DNA of 34,122 nt from Pseudonocardia sp. (GCF_029263155.1 NZ_JAJCYB010000029.1:1-34122), one strand, 5' to 3'; shown: positions 8,171 to 16,281, counted from the first letter of the stretch. Notes: generated by a model from the letters alone, not told the origin. Program-made: numbers and translations.

Positions 8171-9673
8171 ATGACGAACCTCGCAGCAAACCTCGTGACG
8201 ACGGCGTCCGAGCACGGAGACCGGCCGGCGGTGCGCCTCGACGACCACGTCCTGACCTACGCCGACCTGCTCGCCGGCGCCGCTGCCGTCGCCGGGATGC
8301 TGAAGGAGCGGGGCCTGAACCCCGGTGACCGCGTCGGCCTGGTGCTGCCCAACGTGCCCGCGTTCCCGATCCTGTTCTACGGCTCGCTGCTGGCCGGCGC
8401 CACGGTCGTGCCGATGAACCCGCTCCTCAAGGCCCGCGAGGTGGAGTACTACCTCACCGACTCCGGCATGTCGCTGGTGTTCGGCTGGGACGGTGGCGGC
8501 GACGCGGTCACCGAGGCGGCGAAGACGGTGGGCATCGACTCGGTGGTCGTCGGTGCGATGGGGCCCTCGTCCGAGCAGCTCACCGGCTCCCCCCTCACCG
8601 ACGCCGTCGAGCGCGCCGACGACGACACCGCCGTGATCCTCTACACCTCCGGCACCACCGGGCAGCCCAAGGGCGCCGAGCTCACCCACCACAACCTCGA
8701 CAGCAACGCGCGCACCACCGTCGACACGCTCATCGAGATCACCCCCGACGACGTGATCATGGGATGCCTGCCGCTGTTCCACGTGTTCGGCCTGACCTGC
8801 GGGCTCAACGCGTCGGTCGCCACCGGCTCGTGCCTCACGCTGATCCCCCGCTTCGACGCCGGCAAGGCGCTGGAGGTGGTCGGGCGCGACCGGGTGACGG
8901 TGTTCGAAGGCGTCCCCACGATGTACGCGGGCATGCTGCACCACGACGCCGCGGCCGACGCCGACGTCTCGTCGCTGCGCACCTGCATCTCCGGCGGCTC
9001 GGCCATGCCGGTGGAGATCATGAAGTCGTTCGAGGACCGGTTCGGCTGCGTCATCCTGGAGGGGTACGGGCTGTCCGAGACCTCGCCGGTCGCCTCGTTC
9101 AACCAGCCCGGCCGCGACCGCAAGCCCGGATCGATCGGCTTCGAGGTGCGCGGCTGCGAGATGAAGGTCGTCGACGACGACGGCAACGAGGTGGGCGTCG
9201 ACGAGCCCGGCGAGATCGCGATCCGCGGCGAGAACGTCATGAAGGGCTACTGGGGACGGCCCGAGGCCACCGCCGAGTCGATCCCGGACGGCTGGTTCCG
9301 CACCGGCGACGTCGCCACGAAGGACGCCGACGGCTTCTACACGATCGTCGACCGCAAGAAGGACCTGATCATCCGCGGCGGCTACAACGTCTACCCGCGC
9401 GAGATCGAGGAGGCGCTCTACGAGCACCCCGCGGTGGCCGAGGCCGCCGTCATCGGGATCAAGCACACCGAGCTCGGCGAGGAGGTGGGCGCCGCGGTGG
9501 CGTTCAAGGCGGGCGAGAAGGCCGACCCCGACGAGCTCAGGGCGTTCGTGAAGGAGCGGGTGGCGGCGTACAAGTACCCGCGGCACGTGTGGGTCGTCGA
9601 CGAGCTGCCCAAGGGCCCGACGGGCAAGATCCTGCGGCGCGAGGTGCAGGCGCCCGAGGGCACCGGTAGCTGA
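8171..9673 (+). CDS. Fatty-acyl-CoA ligase (AMP-forming)
   Basis: A 500-residue ANL-superfamily enzyme that activates a carboxylic acid with ATP to an acyl-adenylate and then to acyl-CoA. Motifs in order: P-loop [11 protein letters not shown] (158-168), G-Y-G-L-S-E-T-S (298-305), [20 protein letters not shown] near 396-415, and the adenylation lysine K486 in P-T-G-K-I-L-R-R. The length is usual for medium/long-chain FadD-type ligases; chain-length preference cannot be read from this. It lies behind the tandem acyl-CoA dehydrogenase and could supply its substrate. It converges with the next gene, with only 32 bp between the two stop codons. Confidence 0.93.
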   Translation: MTNLAANLVTTASEHGDRPAVRLDDHVLTYADLLAGAAAVAGMLKERGLNPGDRVGLVLPNVPAFPILFYGSLLAGATVVPMNPLLKAREVEYYLTDSGMSLVFGWDGGGDAVTEAAKTVGIDSVVVGAMGPSSEQLTGSPLTDAVERADDDTAVILYTSGTTGQPKGAELTHHNLDSNARTTVDTLIEITPDDVIMGCLPLFHVFGLTCGLNASVATGSCLTLIPRFDAGKALEVVGRDRVTVFEGVPTMYAGMLHHDAAADADVSSLRTCISGGSAMPVEIMKSFEDRFGCVILEGYGLSETSPVASFNQPGRDRKPGSIGFEVRGCEMKVVDDDGNEVGVDEPGEIAIRGENVMKGYWGRPEATAESIPDGWFRTGDVATKDADGFYTIVDRKKDLIIRGGYNVYPREIEEALYEHPAVAEAAVIGIKHTELGEEVGAAVAFKAGEKADPDELRAFVKERVAAYKYPRHVWVVDELPKGPTGKILRREVQAPEGTGS

Positions 9674-9691
9674 CGCCGCACCCCGCGGGAC

Positions 9692-9705
9692 GCTCGCACA
9701 CAGGG
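9692..9705. repeat. Single copy of the 20-bp-family repeat
   Basis: GCTCGCACACAGGG sits directly between the converging ends of the ligase and nitroreductase-hemerythrin genes, touching the stop codon of the latter. It is the same sequence as the unit clustered at 1731-1832. Confidence 0.7.
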
Positions 9706-10395
9706 TCAGCGCCCGCCGTCGAGCACCGGGATCAGCTCCTCCTCCTCGTAGGCGAGGTGGCGCTCGAGGTCGTCGACGAGGAGATCGACCTGCACCGCCA
9801 CCTCCGCTCCCCCCTCGGCCAGCACCTCGGCCAGCCGCGCGGTGAGCACGGCGATCTCCTCGTGCTCGCGCCGCAGCCGTTCCAGCACCGGCGCGAGGTC
9901 GGGGCGGGTGCGGTCGAGGAACGGGAAGATCGCCGCGTCCTCGCCACCGTGGTGGTTGCGCAGGCCCGCGCACAGCGTCAGGCAGTTCATCCGGAGCTGG
10001 GCGACGACGGGCAGCACGCGCGTGGTGCCGTCCTGGTAGGCGCCCCAGCCCGGGTCGGCCTCGGCGGCGCGCGCGAACGCCGCGTCGCGCTCCTCGCCCT
10101 CGAGGATCGAAGCCTCGACCGGATAGGTGAAGACGCCGTCCTCGACGACGGCGCGCGGGTCGGCCCGCAGGTTGTGGAGCCACGCGGGGTGGTGCGGTCC
10201 CCCGCCGGCCGACCCGATGACGAGCACGCGCTCGCCGCCGTCGGGCAAATAGCCCAGGGGCACGGTGTGCGGGGCGCCGGTGCGGGCGCCGGTGGTGGTG
10301 AGCAGCAGCAGACGGGCGTCGGCGAACCAGCCGCCGACCCTGCCGTGATGCGCGCGGAATTCCGCGATGACCGGGTCGTTGACGGCGTTCGGCAA
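9706..10395 (-). CDS. F420-type (Ddn-like) nitroreductase fused to a hemerythrin-like domain
   Basis: Residues 1 to about 128 match the deazaflavin-dependent nitroreductase family (I-A-E-F-R-A-H-H-G-R-V-G-G, L-L-L-L-T-T-T-G-A-R-T-G, W-L-H-N-L-R-A-D-P-R-A), actinobacterial proteins that use reduced coenzyme F420. The C-terminal 100 residues are hemerythrin-like: H-H-G-G-E-D, R-R-E-H-E-E and H-L-A-Y-E-E-E-E-L-I-P carry metal-ligand His/Glu residues. The first helix of the four-helix bundle, with its His, is not evident: the nitroreductase end (T-T-R-V-L-P-V-V-A) runs directly into L-R-M-N-C-L-T-L-C. I prefer a TTG start at 10395, which gives the family-typical opening M-P-N-A-V-N-D-P and has AGGAG 5 nt upstream; ATG 10419 would add eight atypical residues. 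It is a single gene with a long upstream leader. A redox or O2/NO-handling role is inferred. Confidence 0.8.
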   Translation of the reverse strand: MPNAVNDPVIAEFRAHHGRVGGWFADARLLLLTTTGARTGAPHTVPLGYLPDGGERVLVIGSAGGGPHHPAWLHNLRADPRAVVEDGVFTYPVEASILEGEERDAAFARAAEADPGWGAYQDGTTRVLPVVAQLRMNCLTLCAGLRNHHGGEDAAIFPFLDRTRPDLAPVLERLRREHEEIAVLTARLAEVLAEGGAEVAVQVDLLVDDLERHLAYEEEELIPVLDGGR

Positions 10396-10582
10396 TTCTT
10401 CTCCTGTGTTCTCGGGCATGGCGGAGTGCCGCCGGGGCGATGGGAGGGCCGCGGCGGTGGGAGGAGCGAGGAAGGGGATGCGCAGCCGAGGAGGCCGGCG
10501 GCGGGGAGCCCCGGGGCAGGGAGGTTCCGCAGGTGAAAGCGTGTTTCAGAGCGGCGAGGCGGGCCACGGGCCCGCTGGGCGG

Positions 10583-10639
10583 TCACGCCCTGGCCGGGTG
10601 CCCGTCTCGTGAGCGGCGCGAGGCCGACCCGGCAGTCAT
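10583..10639 (-). CDS. Possible leaderless 18-residue upstream ORF
   Basis: A small open frame, M-T-A-G-S-A-S-R-R-S-R-D-G-H-P-A-R-A, begins at ATG 10639, exactly 7 nt after the -10 box TAAGGT. That is the spacing used by the leaderless genes in this window. It lies about 190 nt upstream of the nitroreductase-hemerythrin start on the same strand. I recognise no family, and the frame could be fortuitous. Confidence 0.3.
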   Translation of the reverse strand: MTAGSASRRSRDGHPARA

Positions 10640-10646
10640 GGTCCCG

Positions 10647-10676
10647 ACCTTATCTGCGTCGCGCCCTTTCCGGCAA
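10647..10676 (-). promoter_or_regulatory. Promoter for the nitroreductase-hemerythrin transcript
   Basis: On the minus strand TTGCCG (10676-10671) and TAAGGT (10652-10647) are separated by 18 bp, a standard housekeeping-sigma layout. Transcription would start near 10640, giving about 245 nt before the TTG start at 10395. The region 10420-10692 holds nothing else I can name beyond the small upstream frame and a pyrimidine-rich stretch. Confidence 0.55.
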
Positions 10677-10692
10677 TACACGGAAACGGGTC

Positions 10693-12789
10693 TCAGCTCG
10701 TCCCTTCCACGGGCCGGAGGGCGTCGGGAATCGCGTGCCCGAGGTGGGCGAGCCAGCCGCGCAGAACCCGATGCAGCTGCTCGGAGCCGAGGATCTCCCC
10801 GTCGGGCGAGGGCAGCTCGACCGGGTGGAGCAGGAATCCGCGGGACTGCGCGCCACCGAGCCCGCCGTGGCTGCCGACATGCGGCTCGAACGGTGGGGCG
10901 TCCCCGGTCGCCGGATCGAACCCGCTGTTGATCATGAGATCGGCGCAGTTGCCGAAGCCGTCCACGCGACGCACCAGCTCGACGGCGTGCGGGCCGTACG
11001 CGGCCAGCGGGTCGTCACCGAGCACGACGCCGGTGGCCAGGCGGTGCAGCCCGTCGCGGCCCAGCACGACCGGGCCGAACTCGGCGCTGCGGACGAGCAC
11101 GAACCCGATCCCGGGATGATCGACGAGCCCGGGCAGCAGGTCCGGGAACTCACGCTCGATCGTCTCCAGCTCGACCCGGCCCGCGTGCTCGGTGAACGAC
11201 ACCATCGCCATGTGCCCCGACGCCACCGCGACGACGCCCGGCGCCACCCGCGGCACGCGCCCGGCGTCCTCGGGGACGTGCGGCGCGTGCTCCTGCGCCC
11301 GGGCCCGCTCCACCCGCGCGCGCAGCCGGTTGGCGACGAACCCGCGCCCGGACGCCTCGGCCAGCACCGTGCCGGCCTGCCAGCCCTTCTCCGACCGCCC
11401 CGACGCCGCGCGCGCCGCGTCCGGCGCCCCGCACAGCCGCCCGACCAGCTCCTCCACCGACTCGTCGAACCGGTCGGCGAACGCCCAGCCCTGGGTCTGG
11501 CCGTGGTCGGACAGGCACACGACGTGGTAGCGCCGCGGCGCGAGCTGGGTGGCGCGGTGGATGCGGCCGATGTGCTGGTCGATGTCGCGCAGCACGGCGA
11601 GGGAGTCCCAGCGCTCGACGCCGGAGTAGTGCGAGACCTCGTCGTAGCCGAGGAAGTCGGCGTACACCACGGCGCGGCCGTCGAACATGTCCTCGATGAC
11701 CGCCGAGACGACGACGTCGCGCGCGATGACGTTCGTGCCCGCACGGACGAACGGGAACCACAGCCCGCGGTGCACGCGCGGGAACACGTTGCGCTGCCGC
11801 TGCGTGATCGACGCCCGCAGCTCCCGGACGATCTCCACGACGGCCCCGCCCAGTGTGCGCAGCGTGTTGACCGGGCTGGCGAAGTAGGCGAAGTACCCGT
11901 ACCCGGAGACGACGTGCTGGCGTCCCCGGCGTCCGCGCCCGCTCAGCACCGGCACCGCGCTCATGGTGAGCGAGACGTAGGGCGCGTCCCCGGTGAACAG
12001 GTTGCCGTGCCCGGCCCCGTCGACGGCGAGCAGCCCGCGCCCGTCGGAGGCGCGGCGCTCCATCTCCGCGGCGTCCTCCGGGTTGGAACAGGCCATCACG
12101 TGGTCCGAGTCCTTCTCGTACCAGCGGAACCCGAGGATGTCGGAGCTGTCGCCGTGCAGGATCCCGCACACGCTCGCGCCGGTCTGCGAGCTCCAGTCGG
12201 TGTTCCAGTGCGTGAGCCGGTGGCTGCCCTCGGCCAGCCAGCGGGAGAACACCGGCATCTCCCCGCTGCGCAGGGCGCGGCGCAGCGTGTCGTGCCCCAG
12301 GCCGTCGACCTGCAGGAACACCACACCCGGCGGCCGGTCGTCGCAGCCGGCCGTGGCGCCGGGCCGCCGGGCGGCGCGGCGGAAGAACAGCTCGTCGGGG
12401 TCGAGGCCCAGCAGCCAGGAGACCAGCGCCCCGACCACCGACATGACGACCGCGACCCCCACCGCCGTCGACAGGTTGACGATGGTGACGCCCGGGACCG
12501 CGAACGAGACCAGCAGCAGCGCCGCGCCCAGCACGAGGTAGGACGCGACGCCGAGCGTGAACACCGCGACCGGCAGCGCGACCCGCAGGATCAGCGGCCA
12601 GACCACGGCGCTGAGCACCCCGAGGGCGAGCGCGAGCACCGTCGGCTGCCACCAGCTCGTCATCTCGAATCCGGTGAGCAGCTCGTCGAGCAGGTTCAGG
12701 GCGCCGGTCGTCAGCAACCACACCGCGAGCACGCGGACGAGCACCCGGCCTCCGCGGACCATCCGGCCGGCACCCTCCGGCGGGGTCAC
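10693..12789 (-). CDS. Holin-like membrane domain plus type I phosphodiesterase/alkaline-phosphatase-fold protein
   Basis: A 698-residue protein in two parts. Residues 1 to about 155 contain four hydrophobic segments like the Phage_holin_4_2 family (e.g. P-T-V-L-A-L-A-L-G-V-L-S-A-V-V-W-P). From about 175 a phosphodiesterase/nucleotide-pyrophosphatase fold follows: V-F-L-Q-V-D-G-L-G (metal Asp), W-S-S-Q-T-G-A-S (probable nucleophile region), Y-A-D-F-L-G-Y-D-E-V-S-H-Y and L-S-D-H-G-Q-T-Q-G (metal Asp/His). The hydrolase is probably membrane-anchored; its substrate is unknown. The start is GTG 12789, overlapping the stop of the upstream DedA gene in GTGA, so translation is likely coupled. The same holin-phosphodiesterase pairing is known in other actinobacteria; the holin name does not imply phage origin. 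Confidence 0.85.
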   Translation of the reverse strand: MTPPEGAGRMVRGGRVLVRVLAVWLLTTGALNLLDELLTGFEMTSWWQPTVLALALGVLSAVVWPLILRVALPVAVFTLGVASYLVLGAALLLVSFAVPGVTIVNLSTAVGVAVVMSVVGALVSWLLGLDPDELFFRRAARRPGATAGCDDRPPGVVFLQVDGLGHDTLRRALRSGEMPVFSRWLAEGSHRLTHWNTDWSSQTGASVCGILHGDSSDILGFRWYEKDSDHVMACSNPEDAAEMERRASDGRGLLAVDGAGHGNLFTGDAPYVSLTMSAVPVLSGRGRRGRQHVVSGYGYFAYFASPVNTLRTLGGAVVEIVRELRASITQRQRNVFPRVHRGLWFPFVRAGTNVIARDVVVSAVIEDMFDGRAVVYADFLGYDEVSHYSGVERWDSLAVLRDIDQHIGRIHRATQLAPRRYHVVCLSDHGQTQGWAFADRFDESVEELVGRLCGAPDAARAASGRSEKGWQAGTVLAEASGRGFVANRLRARVERARAQEHAPHVPEDAGRVPRVAPGVVAVASGHMAMVSFTEHAGRVELETIEREFPDLLPGLVDHPGIGFVLVRSAEFGPVVLGRDGLHRLATGVVLGDDPLAAYGPHAVELVRRVDGFGNCADLMINSGFDPATGDAPPFEPHVGSHGGLGGAQSRGFLLHPVELPSPDGEILGSEQLHRVLRGWLAHLGHAIPDALRPVEGTS

Positions 12790-13385
12790 GTCCGTGCACC
12801 TCCCGTGTCGGCCCGCAGCCGGGACACCAGCGCGCCGACCCCCGCGACGGCGAATACCAGCGCGGTGGCGACGAGCGTGGCCACGACCGGAGAGTCGAAC
12901 AGGCCACCGCTGACCATCCCGAGCACCGCGTAGGCGACGGCCCACAGCACGCAGGCCAGTACCGCCGCCGGGACGAGCCGCCGCCACGGGTAGTCGAGCG
13001 CTCCGGCCGCGAGCAGGACCGGGATCCGCCCGGCGGGCAGCAGCCGCCCGACGACGACGAGCAGCGCACCCCGTCGCGCGAACCGCGTCCGCCCGGCCTC
13101 CAGCCGCTCCGGGCGCTGGCCGCGGGCCACCCAGCGCTGCGTGGCGGCGCTGCCGGCCTTGGCGACGCCGAACGTGACGAGATCGCCGATCAGCGCACCC
13201 AGCACCGACACGACGACCACCAGCGGCAGCGACAGCTGATCCGTCGTCACCGCGATGGCGGCCGCCGCCCCGACCACGGCACCGGTCGGGACGACCGGCA
13301 CGATCGAGCCGAGCAGCACGCCGCCGAACACGGCGGGGTAGCCCAGCGCGGCCGGGTCCGTCCAGTCGATCCCGAGCACGCTCAT
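12786..13385 (-). CDS. DedA/VTT-family membrane protein
   Basis: A 199-residue integral membrane protein of the DedA (SNARE-associated, VTT) family, whose members act in lipid scrambling and envelope homeostasis. Seen here: an N-terminal hydrophobic hairpin with P-V-V-P-T-G-A-V-V-G, a G-D-L-V-T-F-G-V-A-K segment, and the family motif G-R-L-L-P-A-G-R-I-P-V-L-L-A-A-G near residues 112-127. ATG 13385 is chosen because the protein then begins just before the hydrophobic part; a GTG at 13430 would add 15 charged residues. Its TGA overlaps the GTG of the phosphodiesterase gene. The two products probably act at the same membrane. Confidence 0.83.
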   Translation of the reverse strand: MSVLGIDWTDPAALGYPAVFGGVLLGSIVPVVPTGAVVGAAAAIAVTTDQLSLPLVVVVSVLGALIGDLVTFGVAKAGSAATQRWVARGQRPERLEAGRTRFARRGALLVVVGRLLPAGRIPVLLAAGALDYPWRRLVPAAVLACVLWAVAYAVLGMVSGGLFDSPVVATLVATALVFAVAGVGALVSRLRADTGGART

Positions 13386-13449
13386 CGCCGGACCGCCGGG
13401 TTCCCGAGGTGTCGCGTCCCGACGACGCACGGCCCACTCGCCTGCCGGC

Positions 13450-14235
13450 TCACGGCAGCTCGACCCGCCGTCCGGGCTCGGTCAGCGCGACGCGGGTGTC
13501 CACGCCGGACGCCGCCACCGCCGCGACGAACTCCCGCGGCGGCGCCACCAGCCGGTCCCGCATCCGGGCGCCGTGGCGGCCGGGGGCACGGGGCAGACCG
13601 GCCGGGGCGAGCGTGCCCCAGTGCACGGGCACCGTGACGCGGGGCCGCAGGCGCACGACGGCCTCCGCGGCCCGGTCCGGGTCGAGGTGGCCCGGTCCGA
13701 GATCGGGTCCCCATCCCCACACCGGGAGCAGCGCGACGTCGGGCCGCGGCAGGCCCGCCATCCCGTCGAAGAGATCGGTGTCGCCCGAGGCGTAGACGCG
13801 CACACCGGCAGTCTCCAGCAGGTGCCCCATCGCCCGTGCCTGCGGTCCCCGGATCGATCGCGGCCCCCACCGGTGCCCGCTGTGGGTGGCCTCGACCCCG
13901 GTGACGCGCAGCTCCCCGTCGGCCAACTCCTCCCCCGGCGCCAGCTCGTCGACGTCACTGATGCCCTTGCCCCGCAACCAGTCCCCGGCGCCGCGCGGCA
14001 CCACGATCCGGGCGCCGCGCAGCCGCCGCAGCGACGGCAGGTGCAGGTGGTCGGCGTGCAGATGCGAGAGCAGGACCAGGTCGACGCCCGCGTGGTCGGC
14101 AGGGGCCGGGGGCGTCGCGACCCGCCGCAGCGGGCCGACCCGTCCGGTCAGCACGGGATCGGTGAGCACCACCCGACCGGCCAGCTCGATCCGGACGGTG
14201 GAGTGCCCGAGGAACCGCATCGCGAGCCCGTGCAC
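13450..14235 (-). CDS. MBL-fold metal-dependent hydrolase (UlaG/NAPE-PLD-like)
   Basis: A 261-residue metallo-beta-lactamase-fold hydrolase. The metal motif S-H-L-H-A-D-H-L is at about residues 63-70; further ligands are likely in T-H-S-G-H-R, S-G-D-T-D-L-F and P-V-H-W-G-T-L. The opening M-R-F-L-G-H-S-T-V-R-I-E-L is typical of the UlaG-like branch (lactonases, phosphodiesterases), but the substrate is not identifiable. GTG 14235 is chosen because the -10-like box GATACT sits 6 nt before it; ATG 14220 in the same frame is the alternative. The DedA gene follows after 64 bp on the same strand. Confidence 0.84.
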   Translation of the reverse strand: MHGLAMRFLGHSTVRIELAGRVVLTDPVLTGRVGPLRRVATPPAPADHAGVDLVLLSHLHADHLHLPSLRRLRGARIVVPRGAGDWLRGKGISDVDELAPGEELADGELRVTGVEATHSGHRWGPRSIRGPQARAMGHLLETAGVRVYASGDTDLFDGMAGLPRPDVALLPVWGWGPDLGPGHLDPDRAAEAVVRLRPRVTVPVHWGTLAPAGLPRAPGRHGARMRDRLVAPPREFVAAVAASGVDTRVALTEPGRRVELP

Positions 14236-14241
14236 CCCCGC

Positions 14242-14247
14242 AGTATC
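14242..14247 (-). promoter_or_regulatory. Leaderless -10-like box for the MBL hydrolase
   Basis: On the minus strand GATACT lies 6 nt before GTG 14235. It is one base off TAnnnT. No clear Shine-Dalgarno is available for the GTG start. Confidence 0.4.
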
Positions 14248-14256
14248 CCCCGCCCC

Positions 14257-14406
14257 GCGAGTCGGGGTCTCCGTGCGCGCGAGTCGCGGCCTCCGTGCGC
14301 GCGAGTCGCGGTCTCCGTGCGAGTCACGCCCGTGAGCGAGCGCCCTCAGAACCCGACTCGCGCAGCCGCAGACCCCGACTCGCGCAGCCGCAGGCCCCGA
14401 CTCGCG
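14257..14406. repeat. 22-bp tandem repeat cluster, three copies facing three inverted copies
   Basis: GCGAGTCGGGGTCTCCGTGC and two near-identical copies start at 14257, 14279 and 14301 (22-bp period). Then the inverted core CCCGACTCGCG starts at 14352, 14374 and 14396, also with a 22-bp period. A degenerate seventh core (CCCGACTTGCG) follows at about 14418. The whole can fold back on itself between the phosphofructokinase stop and the MBL start, so it may end the phosphofructokinase transcript. The sequence differs from the 20-bp family at 1731 but the architecture is the same. Confidence 0.85.
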
Positions 14407-14431
14407 CGCGCTCACGCCCCGACTTGCGGGG

Positions 14432-15796
14432 TCAGGCGAGGTGGACCGGCTGGCCGGTCGACTCCAGGACCGCCATCCACAGGTCGCCGTGCGGTTCGAC
14501 CTGGTTGCGCCGGCTCACCGCGGCGGCCATCGGCACGTGCACGAACCGGCGGCGATAGCGGCCGACGACCATCTCGGTGCGCCCGCTCATCGCGGCGTGC
14601 ACCGCAGCCTGGGACAGGCGTACGCAGTAGACCGAGTCGTAGGGGTTCGCCGGCACGCTGCGGATGGCGTAGCTGGGGTCGATGTAGCGGATGGAGGTCT
14701 CGACGCCGGCGTCGGCGAAGTGGTCGCCGATACGGCGGCGCAGGTACGGGCCGATGTCCTGCAACCGGGCGTTGCCGGAGGCGTCCGCGGCGTCGGGGGT
14801 GTGGCCGAGCAGCTCCTGGCCCGCCCCCTCCGCCACCACGACGACGGCGTGCCCGCGCTCGGACACCCGGCGGCGCAGGTGCGCGAGCAGCCCGCCGTCG
14901 CCGTCGAGGCCGAAGGGCACCTCCGGGATGAGCACGACGTCGGCACCGCTGCGGGCCAGGGCGGCGTAGCAGGCGATGAAGCCGGAGTGCCGGCCCATGA
15001 GCTTGACCAGCCCGATCCCGTTGGCGGTGGACGTCGCCTCGACCCGCGCGGCGCGGATGGCGTCGCTGGCGTGGGAGAACGCGGTCTGGAAGCCGAAGCT
15101 CTGGTCGATGTAGGGGATGTCGTTGTCGATCGTCTTCGGGATGCCGACGACCGCGATCAGCAGCCCGCGCTGCGCCACCTCCGCCGCGATCTGCATGGCG
15201 CCGCGCATCGACCCGTCCCCGCCGACGACGAACAGCACGTTGACGTGCAGCCGCTCCAGGCAGTCCACGATCTCGGCCGGGTCCTGCGGGCCGCGCGAGG
15301 TGCCCAGAACGGTGCCGCCGTCGGTGGCGATGTCGCGCACCGACTCGGGCGCGAGGTCGACGACGTCGTGGCCGTAGGCGGCGACGAAGCCCTGGTACCC
15401 GTTGCGGATGCCGACGACGCGGCGCACCTTGTAGTGGTAGGTCAGCGTGCGGACCAGCCCGGCGATCACGTCGTTGAGCCCGGGGCACAGCCCGCCGCAG
15501 GTGACGATGGCCGCGCGGGTCTTGGCCGGGTCGAAGAAGATCTTGCGGCGGGGGCCGCAGGGCTCCATGCCGGGCAGGTCGGTCGGCGGGACACCGCGGG
15601 AGGTGATCCCGGCGAGGGTGTCGTCGAGCAGCACGCGGTCGTGCTCGTCGACGTAGTGCTCGCTGGTGCGGCTGTTGTCGAGCAGCTCGGCCATCGGCGA
15701 GTCGATGCGGCCGGGACCGAGGGTCGAGATCTCCAGGTCGGGCGACGGGAGGGCACGGGGCAGCTCCACCACGCGGGCGGGCTCGGCAGCGCTCAC
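14432..15796 (-). CDS. ATP-dependent 6-phosphofructokinase (long, plant/trypanosome-like type)
   Basis: A 454-residue phosphofructokinase that phosphorylates fructose 6-phosphate to the 1,6-bisphosphate in the cytoplasm. Motifs: G-G-L-C-P-G-L-N-D-V (101-110), G-G-D-G-S (192-196), P-K-T-I-D-N-D-I (220-227, catalytic base expected at D224) and M-G-R-H-S-G-F-I-A. Gly in G-G-D-G argues for ATP rather than PPi as donor, while Lys before T-I-D-N-D is shared with PPi enzymes and with the long ATP enzymes of plants and trypanosomes. The N-terminal extension of about 90 residues also fits that group. GTG 15796 has the strong site GGAGAAGGAG 7 nt upstream. The repeat cluster at 14257-14406 lies just behind the gene. 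Confidence 0.92.
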   Translation of the reverse strand: MSAAEPARVVELPRALPSPDLEISTLGPGRIDSPMAELLDNSRTSEHYVDEHDRVLLDDTLAGITSRGVPPTDLPGMEPCGPRRKIFFDPAKTRAAIVTCGGLCPGLNDVIAGLVRTLTYHYKVRRVVGIRNGYQGFVAAYGHDVVDLAPESVRDIATDGGTVLGTSRGPQDPAEIVDCLERLHVNVLFVVGGDGSMRGAMQIAAEVAQRGLLIAVVGIPKTIDNDIPYIDQSFGFQTAFSHASDAIRAARVEATSTANGIGLVKLMGRHSGFIACYAALARSGADVVLIPEVPFGLDGDGGLLAHLRRRVSERGHAVVVVAEGAGQELLGHTPDAADASGNARLQDIGPYLRRRIGDHFADAGVETSIRYIDPSYAIRSVPANPYDSVYCVRLSQAAVHAAMSGRTEMVVGRYRRRFVHVPMAAAVSRRNQVEPHGDLWMAVLESTGQPVHLA

Positions 15797-15879
15797 GGCA
15801 GCGCTCCTTCTCCGGATCGGGAGGGGATCCCACGGCGCTGTGGCGACTTGACCGGTTCAGTGTGCCGTGACCGGGGCCC

Positions 15880-16269
15880 TCAGCTCAACCCCAGCACCCG
15901 ACGGACCGCGATCTCGATCACCACCCGCTCCGGGTTGACCCGTGGCACCCGGTAGCGCAGCGCGTAGCGCCGCTCGGCGTCGGCGACCGACTCCGGATCG
16001 TCCCGGAGCACGGCCGTGCCCTCCAACGTCGACCACCGCCCGCCCTCGACCTGCGACACGACCGCCGTCCCCCGCTCGGCCGCGTTGCGCGCCTTCTGCG
16101 ATCCCCGGCTGCAGATCACCCGCGCCACCCCGGCCTCGACGTCGAGCGTCACCCCCACCGGCACGACGTGCGGCGTGCCGTCGCGGCGCAGGGTGACCAG
16201 CGTGCAGATGCGACGTTCGGTCCAGAACTCGCGGAACCCGTCGGTGACCCCATCCTCCAGCGTGCGCAC
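15880..16269 (-). CDS. PPOX-class F420-dependent oxidoreductase
   Basis: A 129-residue split-barrel flavin/deazaflavin-binding protein of the pyridoxamine-phosphate-oxidase-like superfamily. In actinobacteria this subgroup generally uses coenzyme F420. Family features are the C-T-L-V-T-L-R-R-D-G-T-P-H-V-V-P-V-G strand pair (22-39), S-R-G-S-Q-K-A-R-N cofactor-phosphate contact (54-62) and E-G-T-A-V-L-R-D-D-P. GTG 16269 is the start, supported by TAGCGT 6 nt upstream. It is divergent from an MFS transporter gene 85 bp away. The substrate is unknown. Confidence 0.87.
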   Translation of the reverse strand: MRTLEDGVTDGFREFWTERRICTLVTLRRDGTPHVVPVGVTLDVEAGVARVICSRGSQKARNAAERGTAVVSQVEGGRWSTLEGTAVLRDDPESVADAERRYALRYRVPRVNPERVVIEIAVRRVLGLS

Positions 16270-16275
16270 GCCCGG

Positions 16276-16281
16276 ACGCTA
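16276..16281 (-). promoter_or_regulatory. Leaderless -10 box for the PPOX protein
   Basis: On the minus strand TAGCGT lies 6 nt before GTG 16269, giving a transcript that starts at the GTG. The same divergent gap has an AT-richer island at about 16313-16340 that should contain the promoter of the transporter; I could not place its boxes with confidence. Confidence 0.65.

Noticed and set aside
5843..10567. A 1574-codon open frame on the minus strand across the TetR-FadE-FadD genes
   Set aside because: It is the complement of three well-identified plus-strand genes, its translation is low-complexity His/Arg/Asp/Gly-rich, and long antisense frames are expected at this GC content.
10693..12789. 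Phage lysis or prophage gene on account of the holin-like segment
   Set aside because: The holin-type domain is fused to a phosphodiesterase and sits in a housekeeping context; no other phage genes are near.
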